Source of the DNA: Tipula vernalis
Taxonomy: Eukaryota; Arthropoda; Insecta; Diptera; Tipulidae
Reading direction: 5' to 3'
NCBI GenBank assembly: GCA_958295665.1
Contig: OY282558.1
Location: 328,139,106-328,203,105, forward strand
Length of the DNA: 64,000 nt
Made by a program: the position numbers and the translations under genes. Below the pieces are notes generated by a model. The model was not told the DNA's origin, did no database searches, and saw nothing but the letters and a program-made list of their open reading frames with translations. Positions 22,370 to 33,715 of the stretch are shown here, in pieces. The number at the start of each line of letters is the position of its first letter. Within the stretch, counting starts at the first letter, position 1.

Positions 22370-23900
22370 AATCAGTGGCGTAACTACAAATTTCGGGTCC
22401 CCCGCAAAATTTTTCTTGTGGTCCCTAAAAATGCTTCTTGTTCCTATGAACAACTTGTTCCTTTTATTTTACACAAAAATTTGCTTTCCGTCCTTTTTTA
22501 ATTAAAAACTTATTTCTTCCTATTATCCGGCCTCTTAATTATCTTATTTCGAGAGTAGGATTTAAGAAATTGCGCTACTTTTAATCTTTACAAATTTATA
22601 ATTCTTATAAATTTTGAAGATGTTAAAAAACATTCAAGTTTTAAAAACCGAATTTTGAAACGTCTAAAGATTCTGCAGACTGTTAGTGTCCGAGAAAAAA
22701 ATTACAACTGATGCAGTGGTAAAAAACCTTTACCATTTATCGGTAAGCCTTGCGATTTTCCATTTACAGGAAGTTTTTAACAGTAGTTAATATTAATCAA
22801 AATTTTAATTTTATTAAACACAATTTTTCGCCGGTAAACCTGACACGAAACAAATAATTTCAATAATTTCGAAATAATCTCAAAAATGTGGAAGTTTAAA
22901 AATATCCTAATATTCCAGAAAGTTGTCAAATATCGAATTATCTGTAACTCTTACTAAAGATACATGTTAAACCGAAAGTGGTCTGACTGAAAACGTCCGA
23001 GATAAATTCAACACGTACACGGCGGCTTGACTGAAAGCAAAGATTATTAACCAGAAGATCTTGTTAATAATTTTTGCTTTCAGTCAAGCCGCCGTGCGTA
23101 CATGTTGAATTTATCTCGAACGATTTCAGTCAGATCACTTTCGGTTTAACATGTATCTTTAGTATACGTAAAACCGATAGAATCCTACTCGCATAATAAT
23201 CACCGCCATGTAAAATGTAAATATAACCTGAATATTCCTGAATAATTTCCAAAATCCTAGGAAATCGAAGAAATATCGAAATTTTAGCATAATCTTGAGA
23301 AATCTAGTAAGTATCTGAAAGTTCCCCCAACTCGAATATAAGACCAGAACATTACCATATAAAATACGATAAAATTTGAAAATCTTGAATAATCCTCAAA
23401 TTGTCGAAAAACTTAAGAAATCTAGAATAAACCGCGAAATAATCTCGATTAACCCAGAAAAATTCGAATAATCTCTGTGTTATATGAATTTCGATTGATC
23501 TCGAACAAGTTAGAATTATACCGAAAAATCTGGATATTAATGTATAATTTCGGTGAGCCTGTTAGAAAACTCACGAATATTTCAGGGAAATTCCAATAAA
23601 CTCAAACATACACGACTTGTCTGTTTTGAAACATCGAATCACCAAGTATGTCTCGAACATCATGCATCTCATCTACATGCTAAATTCCAATAATCTCGAG
23701 AAATTTTAAATAGTGGGATAAGAAATCGGGAAGCGATTATAATTTTCAAAATCAGGAGAATCTCACCGAGAACAAACAAAAAAAAAACACCATCTGGTTT
23801 ACCGGTAAATTTAATTTATATTTACCGTTTACCGGTGATCAAAACGATTCGGTAAATTAGAAACTATAAGTCGAGCGAACTCTAATTCATTATACAGGCT
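22370..23900 (+). repeat. Copy 1 of an inverted pair of 1.5-1.8-kb repeats
   Basis: This block matches the reverse complement of 35,570-37,350 over many colinear segments. Examples are GCAAAATTTTTCT with CCCTAAAAATGCTTCTTG, AATTAAAAACTTATTTCTTC, GTCGAAAAACTTAAG with AATCTAGAATA, ACCGAAAAATCTGGATAT, and AAATCGGGAAGCGA. It starts near GTGGCGTAACTAC and ends in ACCGGT-rich sequence. Non-coding; probably two members of one long non-autonomous transposon family. Confidence 0.75.
22954..23162. mobile_element. 209-bp palindromic MITE nested in the repeat, TA target
   Basis: Near-perfect arms of about 95 bp: CTAAAGATACATGTTAAACC at the left, and its complement GGTTTAACATGTATCTTTAG at the right. The inner arms pair CGGCGGCTTGACTGAAAGCA with GCTTTCAGTCAAGCCGCCG. 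TA flanks both ends (22,952-22,953 and 23,163-23,164). The inverted partner repeat near 37,000 lacks it, giving an empty-site comparison. Confidence 0.92.
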
Positions 23901-24929
23901 GACTGGTTTGGTTCAAATATCCATTGCTTCCTTTTCTAAACACAAAGGAGCTTCTAATGAGAGAAATGGATTTTAGTCAGTTTTAGGTATAGTTTTCTAG
24001 GAAAAAAGCTAGTTTCAACAATTTCTTCTTGATTTGTATGAACATCACAATGTTTCTTCGCAAACTGCTTGAAAGCAAAGCAGCTTAGTATCAGGTCCCT
24101 TCTACAAATCAGGGTCATCTTTTTCAAATCCAATTCGACCTTTTCTAAGCAAAAATTGATTTACAAAAGGTTAAATTTGTCTTGCAAAAGGTTGTTCTTG
24201 ACGTATATATGTTTATGGTAAATAAATAAATCCACCAAACACTAAAATCGTTATCATTTGATGTCGAAAGCTTTGATTTGAAACGAGTTTAGTGAATTTT
24301 CTTCTAAATCTAAATGTCTGTCAGATCTTAGAGGCATTTTTATTTCTATGGGGTCATGTTACATGAAATTACTTAAACATTTACCTTCAGCAGCGGAGAA
24401 GAAATTGTTGGGCCTGTCTTAAGAAAACACCTAACAGCACGAGAATCCTAACGAAAGAAACAATTTCCTAATTTGCTAATTTGAAAACGTGGTCTAATTT
24501 AAGCTTAATCTGAACTACCATCTATCTAATCTCGATTTTTAATTAATATTTGAATGATTTATAAATATCGAGGCCCCAATAACCATGCCCCCCCCCATAT
24601 CACGGTAGTGGTTTATCGTTAAATACAGACCAATGATGCTTACGTGATGTACGTAGGCTGAAATACTTATGCAAAATTCGCCATAGTTACATTTAAGAGA
24701 TGCGTTGGCTACGTTTAAAATTTTTTTTTACGGCGGAGAACTGACTGATTTTGGTTCTCATTCCCAATCTCGCATACAGCCGCAATATTTTCAGCACTCC
24801 TTGCATTTTTTGTTTTATTGGCACGGATAGGTTTCCTCGGCTTCTTGATATTACCAGATGTTACATTCAAGCCCGAACACCACAGGGCAAGGAGATATGG
24901 ATAAAAAATTTGTTAAATTTCTGATAAAA
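23901..24929. other. Unassigned intronic DNA with a possible eroded transposase scrap
   Basis: The minus strand at about 24,860-24,720 reads NIKKPRKPIRANKTKNARSA, then ENIAAVCERLGMRTK, which recalls the linker and second HTH of insect IS630/mariner-type transposases (R-x-x-ENIAAV). It is too short and broken to assign. The rest shows nothing recognisable. A C-run lies at 24,587-24,597. Confidence 0.3.
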
Positions 24930-25305
24930 ATGAGGTATGATGAAACTCCAATTAGAAAAAAGAGAACCAGAATTCAAGTTGTTCCAAGTAAAAGTGTCGT
25001 GGGTCATGAGTCGCATAATTCGGAGCAGTCAGGATAAATCAGCTATCACGATACTGATTCGTCAACAAATATCATCGAAAGTGATTCAAGTAATGTAGGC
25101 GATGATGCCAGGACGACGACAGGCGTTGGAATAAAGGAATATTATCCATATCCAGTTATTTCCAAAGAGGAAATAAGACCAGGAGATTGGCTGATGGTTG
25201 ATTTTTACATTAATAGCAATAAGCCTGGAATATCGTCTTCTATCAAGAAACCATACATAGGACAGGTTAAATCGAATTTAGTAGTTGTAGTAGTTGGTAA
25301 GCTTT
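24930..25305 (+). pseudogene. C-terminal remnant of a pogo/jerky-like transposase
   Basis: One plus-strand frame with a single TAA reads PIRKKRTRIQVVPSKSVVG, an acidic stretch (STNIIESDSSNVGDDA), then ISKEEIRPGDWLMVDFY and KKPYIGQV. The last part parallels the tail of the pogo-like frame at 46,268-46,645 (LKIGDYVLVKL, VHFVGQI). Both probably derive from the same type of transposase, of which only the extreme C terminus remains here. Confidence 0.55.
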
Positions 25306-27290
25306 CACCACCGGCAGAGTAAGGAAGAAGGCTCAAAAAATTCGATATCAACATTTAAAAGTTATTTTTATTTATGTTTTTAATTTTTATGCATATGATT
25401 TAATTATTTTCTATTTTTTTAAAATAAATAATTTGTGATTCTAACCAAAACTACTGTTTCCATTAACCATAGAAATAGAAAGAAACCGAAAATCAATGAC
25501 TGTTCCTCTTCATCACAAAAATATGTAGCTGAATAGAAACAGTGAGGTTATTTTTTTTAAATCCGCCATATTCATTTTTAATAGATCAAAGTAGTTTGAA
25601 AGGAAAGAGTTCAAGAATATCCATATTTTAAGATATTTCGAGTATTAAAACCAAATATCCTCTTAGCAGTAAATCATTTTAAACTTGAAAAGTTTTTCTA
25701 TTCACCCCGTTTTATAGTAGCCTAAATTGGGCCGACATGTGCAGTATAGGTACAAATTTGCAGAAAATTTTCTAACTTGATGGACCATTATGGAGCTGTA
25801 AACTATATCGAGCGAGTAGAAATGTTTCGCCATTTTTGGAAGGTTAGCTGACAGGGAAACAAAATTTAAACTTGTAGGTAAGAAGGAAGGAAAACGCAGT
25901 AGAAGGTACAAGAAAAAAGGAAAACGCAACCACCCCCAGAAAATGTTCTTATCGACTTTCGATATAAAACAAAAGCTTGCTTCCAACTGTGTTCGTAAAT
26001 CACAATAATGCATTATAATTCAGCATAAGAAATCCATTTCAACTAGAGCCATTATTGAGAATCACCAATTTTTGTGTGACCCCGCCATTATTGCCGTATA
26101 GAGACAAATAAGCACTAACTTGAGCAAAAGTTCGAAACCACAGCGCTTCTTTATACGTACTCTTAGTATAGTATGGATACTCAAAGAATTTCTTATGGAA
26201 AATACGAGTGTTAAAAACAAGGTTTTTTGCAAAGTTTTCCAATAGCTATGTTTAAATCTTTAAAGGATTGATGCAATACTTACCATATGTACAATATGAA
26301 ACGGGAAATTATCCGAATAGAAATGCGATGGTTTCAAACGCTCTTTTAACACTGGCTGTTGAATATAGGCCACACACATATGAAAAACAAACAAAGATAA
26401 AACAAATCCCAAATGATTACCATCATGTTATCGTCGAAACGAGGCAAAAACCATTTCCATACAAAATTTTTGAACCGGTTTTTAGCTTTTCCAAAATGTT
26501 TCAATGTTTAAAATGTATCTGTCTATTCGCCCCGGCCTTCATACCTTTGTGACTAACTTGTGCCAACCGCAATACAGTCCATGAGGTTTAATTGCTTACT
26601 AAATCTCTTTTGACAATGAATTAGTAAAATTACCAACACAGACTCAAAGGCAAGATTTTAAGAAACTGCTTATTTCACCAAATAATTAATTTAAATTTAG
26701 AATTTCCTGTTTATCCTAAATATTCCAAAAATAAACGTTTTTTGGCACTGGACAACGCTGGATCATTTTTTGGACAAAAATCATTATTTGATTGATGCAT
26801 TAGCTGTTCCGGAACAAATCATGTTTGAACGAAAATTAATAAACAATTGTTTGGATCAAAATTTTGATTCACAAACGAAAAAATAATTCAACTTTTGTTG
26901 TTGCTTTCATGTGTTCATCTGACCCAGATCACTCGTTGCCAAATCCGGCAATTATTAGAATATTATAATCGCTTTCTAATCGACCAATCCCGAACATCCG
27001 CTAGTAAACTGCTAGTAGAAAGGTTTTTGTCTTTGCTATTATCGATTGGTAAGGTCACAAATAGATGTTATGAGTAAAATATAACCTCAAAATCAAAATT
27101 GTTTGTGTAACAAATGCAATTACGCCAAAGCTATAATTTTTTAAATAAAAATAATAAAAAATAATTGAAACATTATGCTAAACAAAATCAATTAAAATTT
27201 CTAATTTTACCATAATAATAAAGCCGTTTTACCCTCGGCCATCTAGAGTTGAAATTAGGCGTAACGGCTTTTGATTGCTTATGTAAAAGT
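25306..27290. other. Unassigned intronic DNA
   Basis: Frames here (for example 26,268-26,552 plus and 25,702-26,013 minus) resemble nothing I know. About 26,950-27,060 is a partial inverted copy of the palindromic MITE at 27,292-27,477, sharing CGCTTTCTAATCGACCAATC, CATCCGCTAGTAAA and TTTTTGTCTTTGCT. Confidence 0.4.
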
Positions 27291-27291
27291 A

Positions 27292-27477
27292 GCAAGAGCA
27301 GTTACGAGCAGATAATTTATTGAAGACAAAAACCATTTTACTAGCGGATGCTCGCGATTGGTTGATTGGAAAGCGATTAATAGTTGCTTTCGAGTTGACC
27401 ACTAGTACCCGCTAGCAGACCACTATAGTAGAAAGGTTGTTGTCTTTGCTAAATTATCTACTCATAACTATTCTTGC
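27292..27477. mobile_element. 186-bp palindromic MITE with TA flanks
   Basis: Left end GCAAGAGCAGTTACGAGCAG pairs imperfectly with right end CTACTCATAACTATTCTTGC. Arms of about 57 bp include GATAATTTA / TAAATTATC and ACAAAAACC / GGTTGTTGT. TA occurs at 27,290-27,291 and 27,478-27,479, consistent with a mariner-type target duplication. Confidence 0.8.
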
Positions 27478-27479
27478 TA

Positions 27480-28079
27480 TTTGATCATGGATAATCGGAA
27501 GAACCGTTTGATGTAAATGACAAAAATAAAAATTAGGTTATTTTTGTCTAGCACTGCATTGACCAACGGTTAGCGGAAAATAACAATCCTTTAGCAAAGT
27601 TTTAAGTAATTTTACTAAAGAGACAACAGAACAAACATTGGTCCTTCCAGCTACAAAATAACCGTGCCTCTAAAGATACAGTATATACAAATAAAAATCC
27701 AGTCAAGTTATCCAAGGAGAAAACGAAATCAACTCAAACGGATAATGGATACGGTAAAAGCCTTATGCGAGCAGACCTATACTGGAAAGCTGATTAACAA
27801 GATAAATACCAATATTAAGAAGGATGGACCGCAAAGAAAAACAGTAAATTACCGTAAGCAGCGGCTCAGTAACTGACAATTTTTGCACAATGAATGCCGA
27901 GTTAATACATATCTTATCTGATGACCATCCTTATCGGAAGCAAAATTACTACAAACAAAAGCCTACAAATTTGACTTGAATTTATAATACAATACAATGG
28001 AACAGGGTAGAATAAAAATTAAATTAAAATTAAAATAAAATTGACATAAAAATATTAAAAATATTTTCAGGTTAGAGCA
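27480..28079. other. Unassigned DNA beside the LINE relic
   Basis: A 70-codon plus-strand frame (27,664-27,876) is Lys/Arg-rich but unlike any family I know. The right part may be the 3' UTR of the adjacent minus-strand LINE. Confidence 0.3.
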
Positions 28080-29600
28080 TAATGTTGCTTAAACCTACGT
28101 TTAAAGCTATCCTTGCTTAAGTATTAAAACTCTTTGACGTCCTACACGAATTTCTACTCGGTGCCTCTATTTTAAACGAACACTTTAAAAATTCTCGCCT
28201 ATTTGTCAATGTTGTCATGTGATAGGTTTTACATCCAGTAGCATATGATGGTAATCGCTTCAGGTTAACGTGGTACGGTAAGTCTTAGTTGACACCAGAC
28301 GATGACAGTATATTCAAGTTGAGACCTGACGTAGACATAATACAGGATATTAATTGTCTCGAGATCATAAATATTCCCAGTCCAACGTTAATTAAACCAA
28401 GCATGGAATTAGCTCTAGCGACGCATTGCTCGATATGCTAAGTAAAGCACATGTTTTCAACGAAAGTAACCCCTAGGTCTTTATCCCGATACTTTTTGTA
28501 AAAGTACGCCATTTATTTGATATTGTTGTATAACATGGTTAACTTTCCGATGGAATGATAAACTCTTATACTTGTTGATGTTGAGACTGAGAATGCTAGA
28601 CTCACACCATTTCGCTAGATTGTCGATGTCTTCTTGTAGCTTATGGGCATCGCCGATGTTCTCTACTGCGATGAATATTCTCGGTTTAAATCGCTGGTGT
28701 GTTAGTATGTTTACGTTGTTTTCACCATTGTTTGGATTTTCTTACTTATCAATTTCTTCCGGCTTATAAACTGATTGCAAAAACTCCGCAAATATGTTGG
28801 ATATAATCTGCGGGTCACAAGATTTACGTTCCTTGAATGTCATACGCACTGGGTAACCATTAGTTTACATTTTTCTTTAAAAAATCGATAAAAATGTTTA
28901 GGATCGTTTCTAATTTTTTCCTTAACACAGCTAATGTAACTATTAAACTTTATCTCAAAGTATCTTTCGAAATTTTGATTACACGCAGTAAATTTCTGTA
29001 TGCTTCCTAATGAACAGATTTTGAGATTTTCTTTGTAAGCTTTGTCTTTCTTGTTCTTATGATTGATAAGCTTATCGTCATACCATGGTGGATATTTGTA
29101 AGATTTGGCCAGATCAGTAGGAACAAATAGTTCAATGTCCTCAAATATAATTTTGTAGAATTTCTCCACGCTAACATATCGACATAGCTGATAATTTCAT
29201 TCTCCCAGCTAATCTGCTCAAGATAAAGATGAAGGTTTATTGTGTCGGCTTGCTTGATTTATTTACTTTAAATAGATTTCGTTCATTTATAAAAATTAGA
29301 TGTAAAATTTGGTTCAGACCATTCTTTACACCTCGCAAATTTGGCTAAGTTTTATATCGAAAACGGTATCGATGAAAAGACACTCTATTTCAGGACTCAC
29401 GTTCAAAGGTAAAATTTCATCCATTTCTTCGTGATATGACCAGCTAATGCTTGGAAAATTAAAATCGCCCGTGATCAAGATGGGGTCAGTTGAATTAGCA
29501 GCATTGTTGATTTCCATTAATGTGTCGCAGCAGGCGGAAATATATACAACGTAGATAAAAATTGGCTTTTTGTTGATTGCGACTTTAACCAGAGCACCCT
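28080..29600 (-). mobile_element. LINE (jockey/CR1-like) relic with RT core deleted
   Basis: Minus strand, high to low: an apurinic-type endonuclease block (DPILITGDFNFPSISW, at 29,517-29,326), the endonuclease-RT linker (SYKYPPWYDDKLINHKNKK, then KIRNDPKHFYRFFKEK, 29,169-28,840), and the post-core RT region (HKLQEDIDNLAKWCESSIL, then SLNINKYKSLSF, about 28,720-28,540). This continues in broken frames to about 28,090. RT motifs from YRPIS to FADD are absent between about 28,840 and 28,740, so the polymerase core was deleted. No functional product is possible. Confidence 0.85.
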
Positions 29601-29633
29601 GTATTTTATAGAGCCATAATCAAAAAATCTGAG

Positions 29634-29965
29634 CTTTTATAAGGGAATTAGAAACGAGGAAAAAACGAAACTTTTCATAGTAAAACACAAAACATATGGG
29701 AAATCACTTTTTTTCGTAAGACAAATTTTTAAATGAAAACGTTACAAATTCTTAATTAAGATTTCTGAAATACTTTCATAAATGTTTGAATTTCAACATA
29801 TATGAATATCGTTTAAGAAAATCGTTTTCATTTTCTTGTAATAATTGATTTATTTAAACCAAAATATTAAAAAAAATTCATAACAACAGCATTCTGGTAA
29901 AATTGAAATAAAAGCTTACTACGATTCGTTTGGTCATTAAGTCAATATACATTACATAGATGGCA
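29634..29965 (+). repeat. Dispersed repeat, copy 1 (partner at 38,365-38,640)
   Basis: It shares GCTTTTATAA, AACATATGGGAAATCAC, TTTCAACATATA, TCGTTTAAGAAA and AACAGC(A/G)TTCTGGT with 38,365-38,640, in the same order and orientation. Non-coding. It may be the internal part of an unclassified element. Confidence 0.7.
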
Positions 29966-30967
29966 GTGATGGCCGTACAAATTTGGAAAAATCGTAACAA
30001 AAATTACCACCTGGGGAAATTTCAAGTTCAAAAGTTGTAGGAAAAGCAAAACAAATTCACAAAATATAGGAACGTGTGATAATTTTGCGATTAAATAATT
30101 TTTTTTCGTATTTTTCTTTTACCATTTTAGACATCTTACGTACACTAGTAAAACTAAAGATAAATTTAGCAAGTATTATTTTAATTTGTCAGAGCCAACT
30201 TTGATTTATTTTTCAAAATGAAAGTTCGAAAAAATATATTTTAGAAATAATTTAATTTTAATATTTCTGCCATTAATATTTACTTAATACCAATATGGCC
30301 TTCTTGTATATTGTTCTTAAAGATATGTAGAAAACTTTTATATAAACATTTTATAATATTTTTGCTTTTTTCATTGAAAAATTTGAAGCTAAAAAACACC
30401 ATTTTTACTATGGATTCCTATGGAAGTCAGTGAAAAGTTATACCACTAAAAAAGCTTCTAAAAAATACGTCATTAATACACATTAATACACATTCTAAAA
30501 AATACGTCATTAATACACATTTCAACTAACTCATTCGATAATGATGCATCAACCGTTATGAGTACTCATCCACCAGATTATTTAGTACTTGTCAACGGTG
30601 AACGGGGAAAGAATACAGAATTCAGGATCCCTTTATTAAATGATGTTCCACACATGAATAGAAAAAAGAAAAGCAAAACTGTAAATTACAAAGTTTATCG
30701 ATTTGGATCGAACTATTGTTGGCGTTTACACTAAGAACGAAATTATCCTTAATTTAGTGACCATAAGTTGTCTTAAACACTTTTCTTGGTAAAATCTTTG
30801 GCTTCTAACACAAGTTTACAATTCTGATGAATAGTACACATGCATACAGAAAGTGACCCAGATGCTAATATGCAATATTCGGATATTCGATAATTTAATA
30901 AATCTAATTTTTAATCAGGGTAACATCTTTATAGTTTGTATAAAGCCCTTTCTACTTCACAACAATT
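29966..30967. other. Unassigned intronic DNA
   Basis: AT-rich and without a recognisable frame. A short local duplication of about 36 bp (AAAAAATACGTCATTAATAC) occurs at about 30,461-30,515. Confidence 0.4.
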
Positions 30968-31414
30968 TTAACAGAAACTTAAAATTCTTCTGTTTTTTTC
31001 AACTACCGCCTCTAATCGCTTTCCTTGTTTAGCTGTAGTTTCTGCGGGAACCCACTTATTTGTTTGAGCTCTTTTCCTTTGGTTGCCATTTGTCGTGTCG
31101 TTTTGAATTCTTTGGCGATTTTTGTTACACTCCAAGTGTGGATCATTAGAATTTAAAGAATATTTGTTGTTCTTTAACTCGGCTAACTTCTCTTTAATAT
31201 TTTGTCTATTAACTCCATTGTCAAACGAACTACTTTGTTTTCTACAATTCGAACAAATTACAAAATTTTCAGAGATATTAACAGATTCGGGGCCTATCGA
31301 CTCTTCATATGAAATCTTATAATAACTTAAATTTGGATAAATACTTGGGATATTCACCTGAAAATATTTTGTATACACGTTTTTTCTTTTACAGCATATC
31401 ACTTTTTTAGCCAC
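30968..31414 (-). CDS. Unidentified 148-residue frame with Cys pairs
   Basis: The frame runs from the ATG at 31,414 to a stop at 30,968. It begins MAKKVICCKRKNVYTKYFQV, then has NISENFVICSNCRKQSS, a C-x2-C pair. The second half is charged (Asn, Lys, Arg rich), ending QGKRLEAVVEKNRRIL. The composition is more protein-like than neighbouring chance frames. The layout parallels the frame at 12,362-12,649. I do not recognise a family. The surrounding intron is rich in transposons, so it is more likely an element-derived exon than a host gene. Confidence 0.3.
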   Translation of the reverse strand: MAKKVICCKRKNVYTKYFQVNIPSIYPNLSYYKISYEESIGPESVNISENFVICSNCRKQSSSFDNGVNRQNIKEKLAELKNNKYSLNSNDPHLECNKNRQRIQNDTTNGNQRKRAQTNKWVPAETTAKQGKRLEAVVEKNRRILSFC

Positions 31415-32225
31415 TAAAAAAGTGAGAATTTAAAAATGATTTTTTCGACACGAAAACATGTCACGTTGCAAAAACGTTAACAAATACGCCGGTTTTACAC
31501 TACTATATGCTGCGTTAAAGAATCTAACGTGACGCAAGACAATGAATGACAGAAAACAAAACCTGTATTGAGGAAGCATGTTTTGTTGACCAATACAACA
31601 ATCAACAATTGTCGACAGTAATTTTTCAACGGAAATTGTTCTTGTCTTTTTTCAAAAATTACTACAAAGATTTTTCTTTGTCAAATTTTGAATTAGGCGG
31701 CGCCTTAAATAAATAAAATATAAAACAAAACCAAAAAGTGATTGGCCTACTGAAATATTTTTTGCGGAATACAAATTCATCCATACAAACTGCGGAGCAA
31801 AATTCATCGCTATTCGTCATGCATGCTAATTCAAAAACTCAGTCAACTGTGCAAATTGTGCAGCGTTGTGTTCTAAAACAAATGATACTCACATTGATGA
31901 AAAGCCCTTCAAGATTTACAATAATATTCATGTGAGTGTTGTAATTTGTTTTAAAATTTTCTACACCACTGATTGTTTTTATTATACATAGAAATTATGA
32001 TTCAGTCTGTTTACAGAGGTAAGCGTGCATCTGCATTTCGTTCCTCTTCTAAACAAATTTTAGTTTATTGGAAAAGAGTTATGAAATTTGAGTCGTATAG
32101 GCAGAATAGTGCGTTTTGTCGATTTGCTAGTCTGTGACTTTGCCTAAGACTCGAGTACTAAAATAAAATAAAAGTCTTACATAAGACGATTTGCTAGTCT
32201 GTGACTTTGCGTCAGAATAGGCCTG
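31415..32225. other. Unassigned intronic DNA with a 24-bp direct repeat
   Basis: CGATTTGCTAGTCTGTGACT plus four bases occurs at 32,120-32,143 and again at 32,187-32,210, 67 bases apart, just before a palindromic MITE. Otherwise nothing is recognised. Confidence 0.5.
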
Positions 32226-32227
32226 TA

Positions 32228-32405
32228 AGTCAAAATCACTAATTTACTTCTTATATTTTTCACATTATCGCTCATATTCGTGTCATTTTGACAGTGTCAA
32301 ATTTATTTAGTTTTTTGTTTAACATGATGCAAATAAGAGAAATAAGATGACACGAATAACAGGGATCATGTGAAAAATATAAGAAGTAAATTAGTGATTT
32401 TGACT
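32228..32405. mobile_element. 178-bp palindromic MITE with TA flanks
   Basis: The outer arm AGTCAAAATCACTAATTTAC is matched perfectly by GTAAATTAGTGATTTTGACT at the other end. Pairing continues through TTCTTATATTTTTCACAT and, after a small bulge, ATTCGTGTCA / TGACACGAAT. TA lies at 32,226-32,227 and 32,406-32,407. The perfect arms imply recent activity or gene conversion. Confidence 0.93.
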
Positions 32406-32695
32406 TATTGTTAGTATAAATTAAAAACCATTTTGCTGTTTGTTTTTTTATTGACAATCACGAGCAATTTTTTTGTTTACGTACAACATGTGTTGTTTAA
32501 ACAACAATAGATCCAAAAACCAGAATTCCTCATGTCAGAAGAAAGGGAAAAATGACTCAAGGCGAGCGTCAGCATCAAAAATTTGAACCGATTTCATCCG
32601 CTTTGCTTATTTTTGATACTTATAATCATGAGATAACACACTAATACAATAAAAATATTTGACGGTACACAATGGTAAAATGTATATGATACGCC

Positions 32696-33715
32696 TTGTA
32701 CATATACAAAATTTCTAAATCCTCAATAGAAAGCGGAATTTCAAAATTAGAAGAGGAAACCCATAGCAATATTAGAAACCGAATGGTAAACATTTTAACA
32801 AATTTTAAATTAAATAATTATTTAGAAAACAAATGCTTGGGAAACGAAGAATTGCTAAAAATCCAAATTTTGCACAAAAAGCTGAACAATTTATGAATAC
32901 AACTCCAAATTTATATGTATTGAAGGCTGGTAAGGGCAAATATCGATTAACTCGATTCATACAAAATTAAATGTAATTATTTAGTCTGGGGAACCGAAAA
33001 CACACAAGGTTGCTTATCCATAATGTCATTATTTACTAATATTGATCCAATTTTAGTTTTAAATTTAGTAAAGCTATTTTGAAATGACATGAAATTAAAA
33101 AGTAACAGAAAAATGGATTTAAATAATTTTTTAGAAGCGTTAAAATTTGTTTTGAACCATACTGAATTGAGCATTAGTGGAATATATTTTAAACAAGTGT
33201 TTGGTTCCCCTAATGGTTCACCAGTTAGCTTATTAATAGCTAATTTACCAATTTAACTGGTTACTAATTAAAACTGAGGTTTTGGAAACATCTTCCATTA
33301 AACCAATTTTCTTTTACAGATATTTCGATGATACTATTGCAGCTGTACTAAATTCGGCGGTTGATTGTTTCCTCAACATTTTTAACAGTTTTACGCCACG
33401 AATTAAGTTTCATTGTGTTGGCCTTTTTAGATGTAATAGTAATAAGAGAATAGGGAGAAAGTTTGAAGATAGATGGCTATCATAAAAAATCTTGGTCAGG
33501 TAAATATCTAAATTTTAATTCTTGGCTTCGACTACACTATTCTCTATATGCGTCCGAAAAAGGAAGAACGATACATAAAGCTCAGGATATGAAATCGATT
33601 GTAGCGCATATTTCTGACTGTGTCATGTCCGATATACAAATTATTGTAAAAGCATATTTATATAATTTTCAATTTGCCCATCGTCGGAGGTATTTTTTAC
33701 TAAAAATTAATTAAA
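32696..33715 (+). pseudogene. Penelope-like element RT, broken copy
   Basis: Plus-strand frames give an N-terminal block (SKLEEETHSNIRNRMVNIL), then NLYVLKAGKGKYRL (the ADKGN position), then after a deletion SLFTNIDPILVLNLVKLF (motif-A region). Next comes FVLNHTELSISGIYFKQVFG with GSPNGSPVSLLIAN (motif B), then KPIFFYRYFDDTIAAVLNSA (motif C, FDD) and HKKSWSGKYLNFNSWLRLHY. The order is that of Penelope-like RT. Several stops and frameshifts are present, and the LPKIHK block is missing. No GIY-YIG domain is attached. Confidence 0.85.

Noticed and set aside
24720..24860. IS630/mariner-like HTH (ENIAAV) on the minus strand
   Set aside because: Only about 40 residues, broken, and no core or TIR; kept as a remark in the spacer entry and not called as an element.
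31738..31935. Possible zinc-finger fragment (DEKPF-like words in another frame near 31,900)
   Set aside because: Only one short HIDEKPF-like match with no correctly spaced Cys and His; most likely chance.
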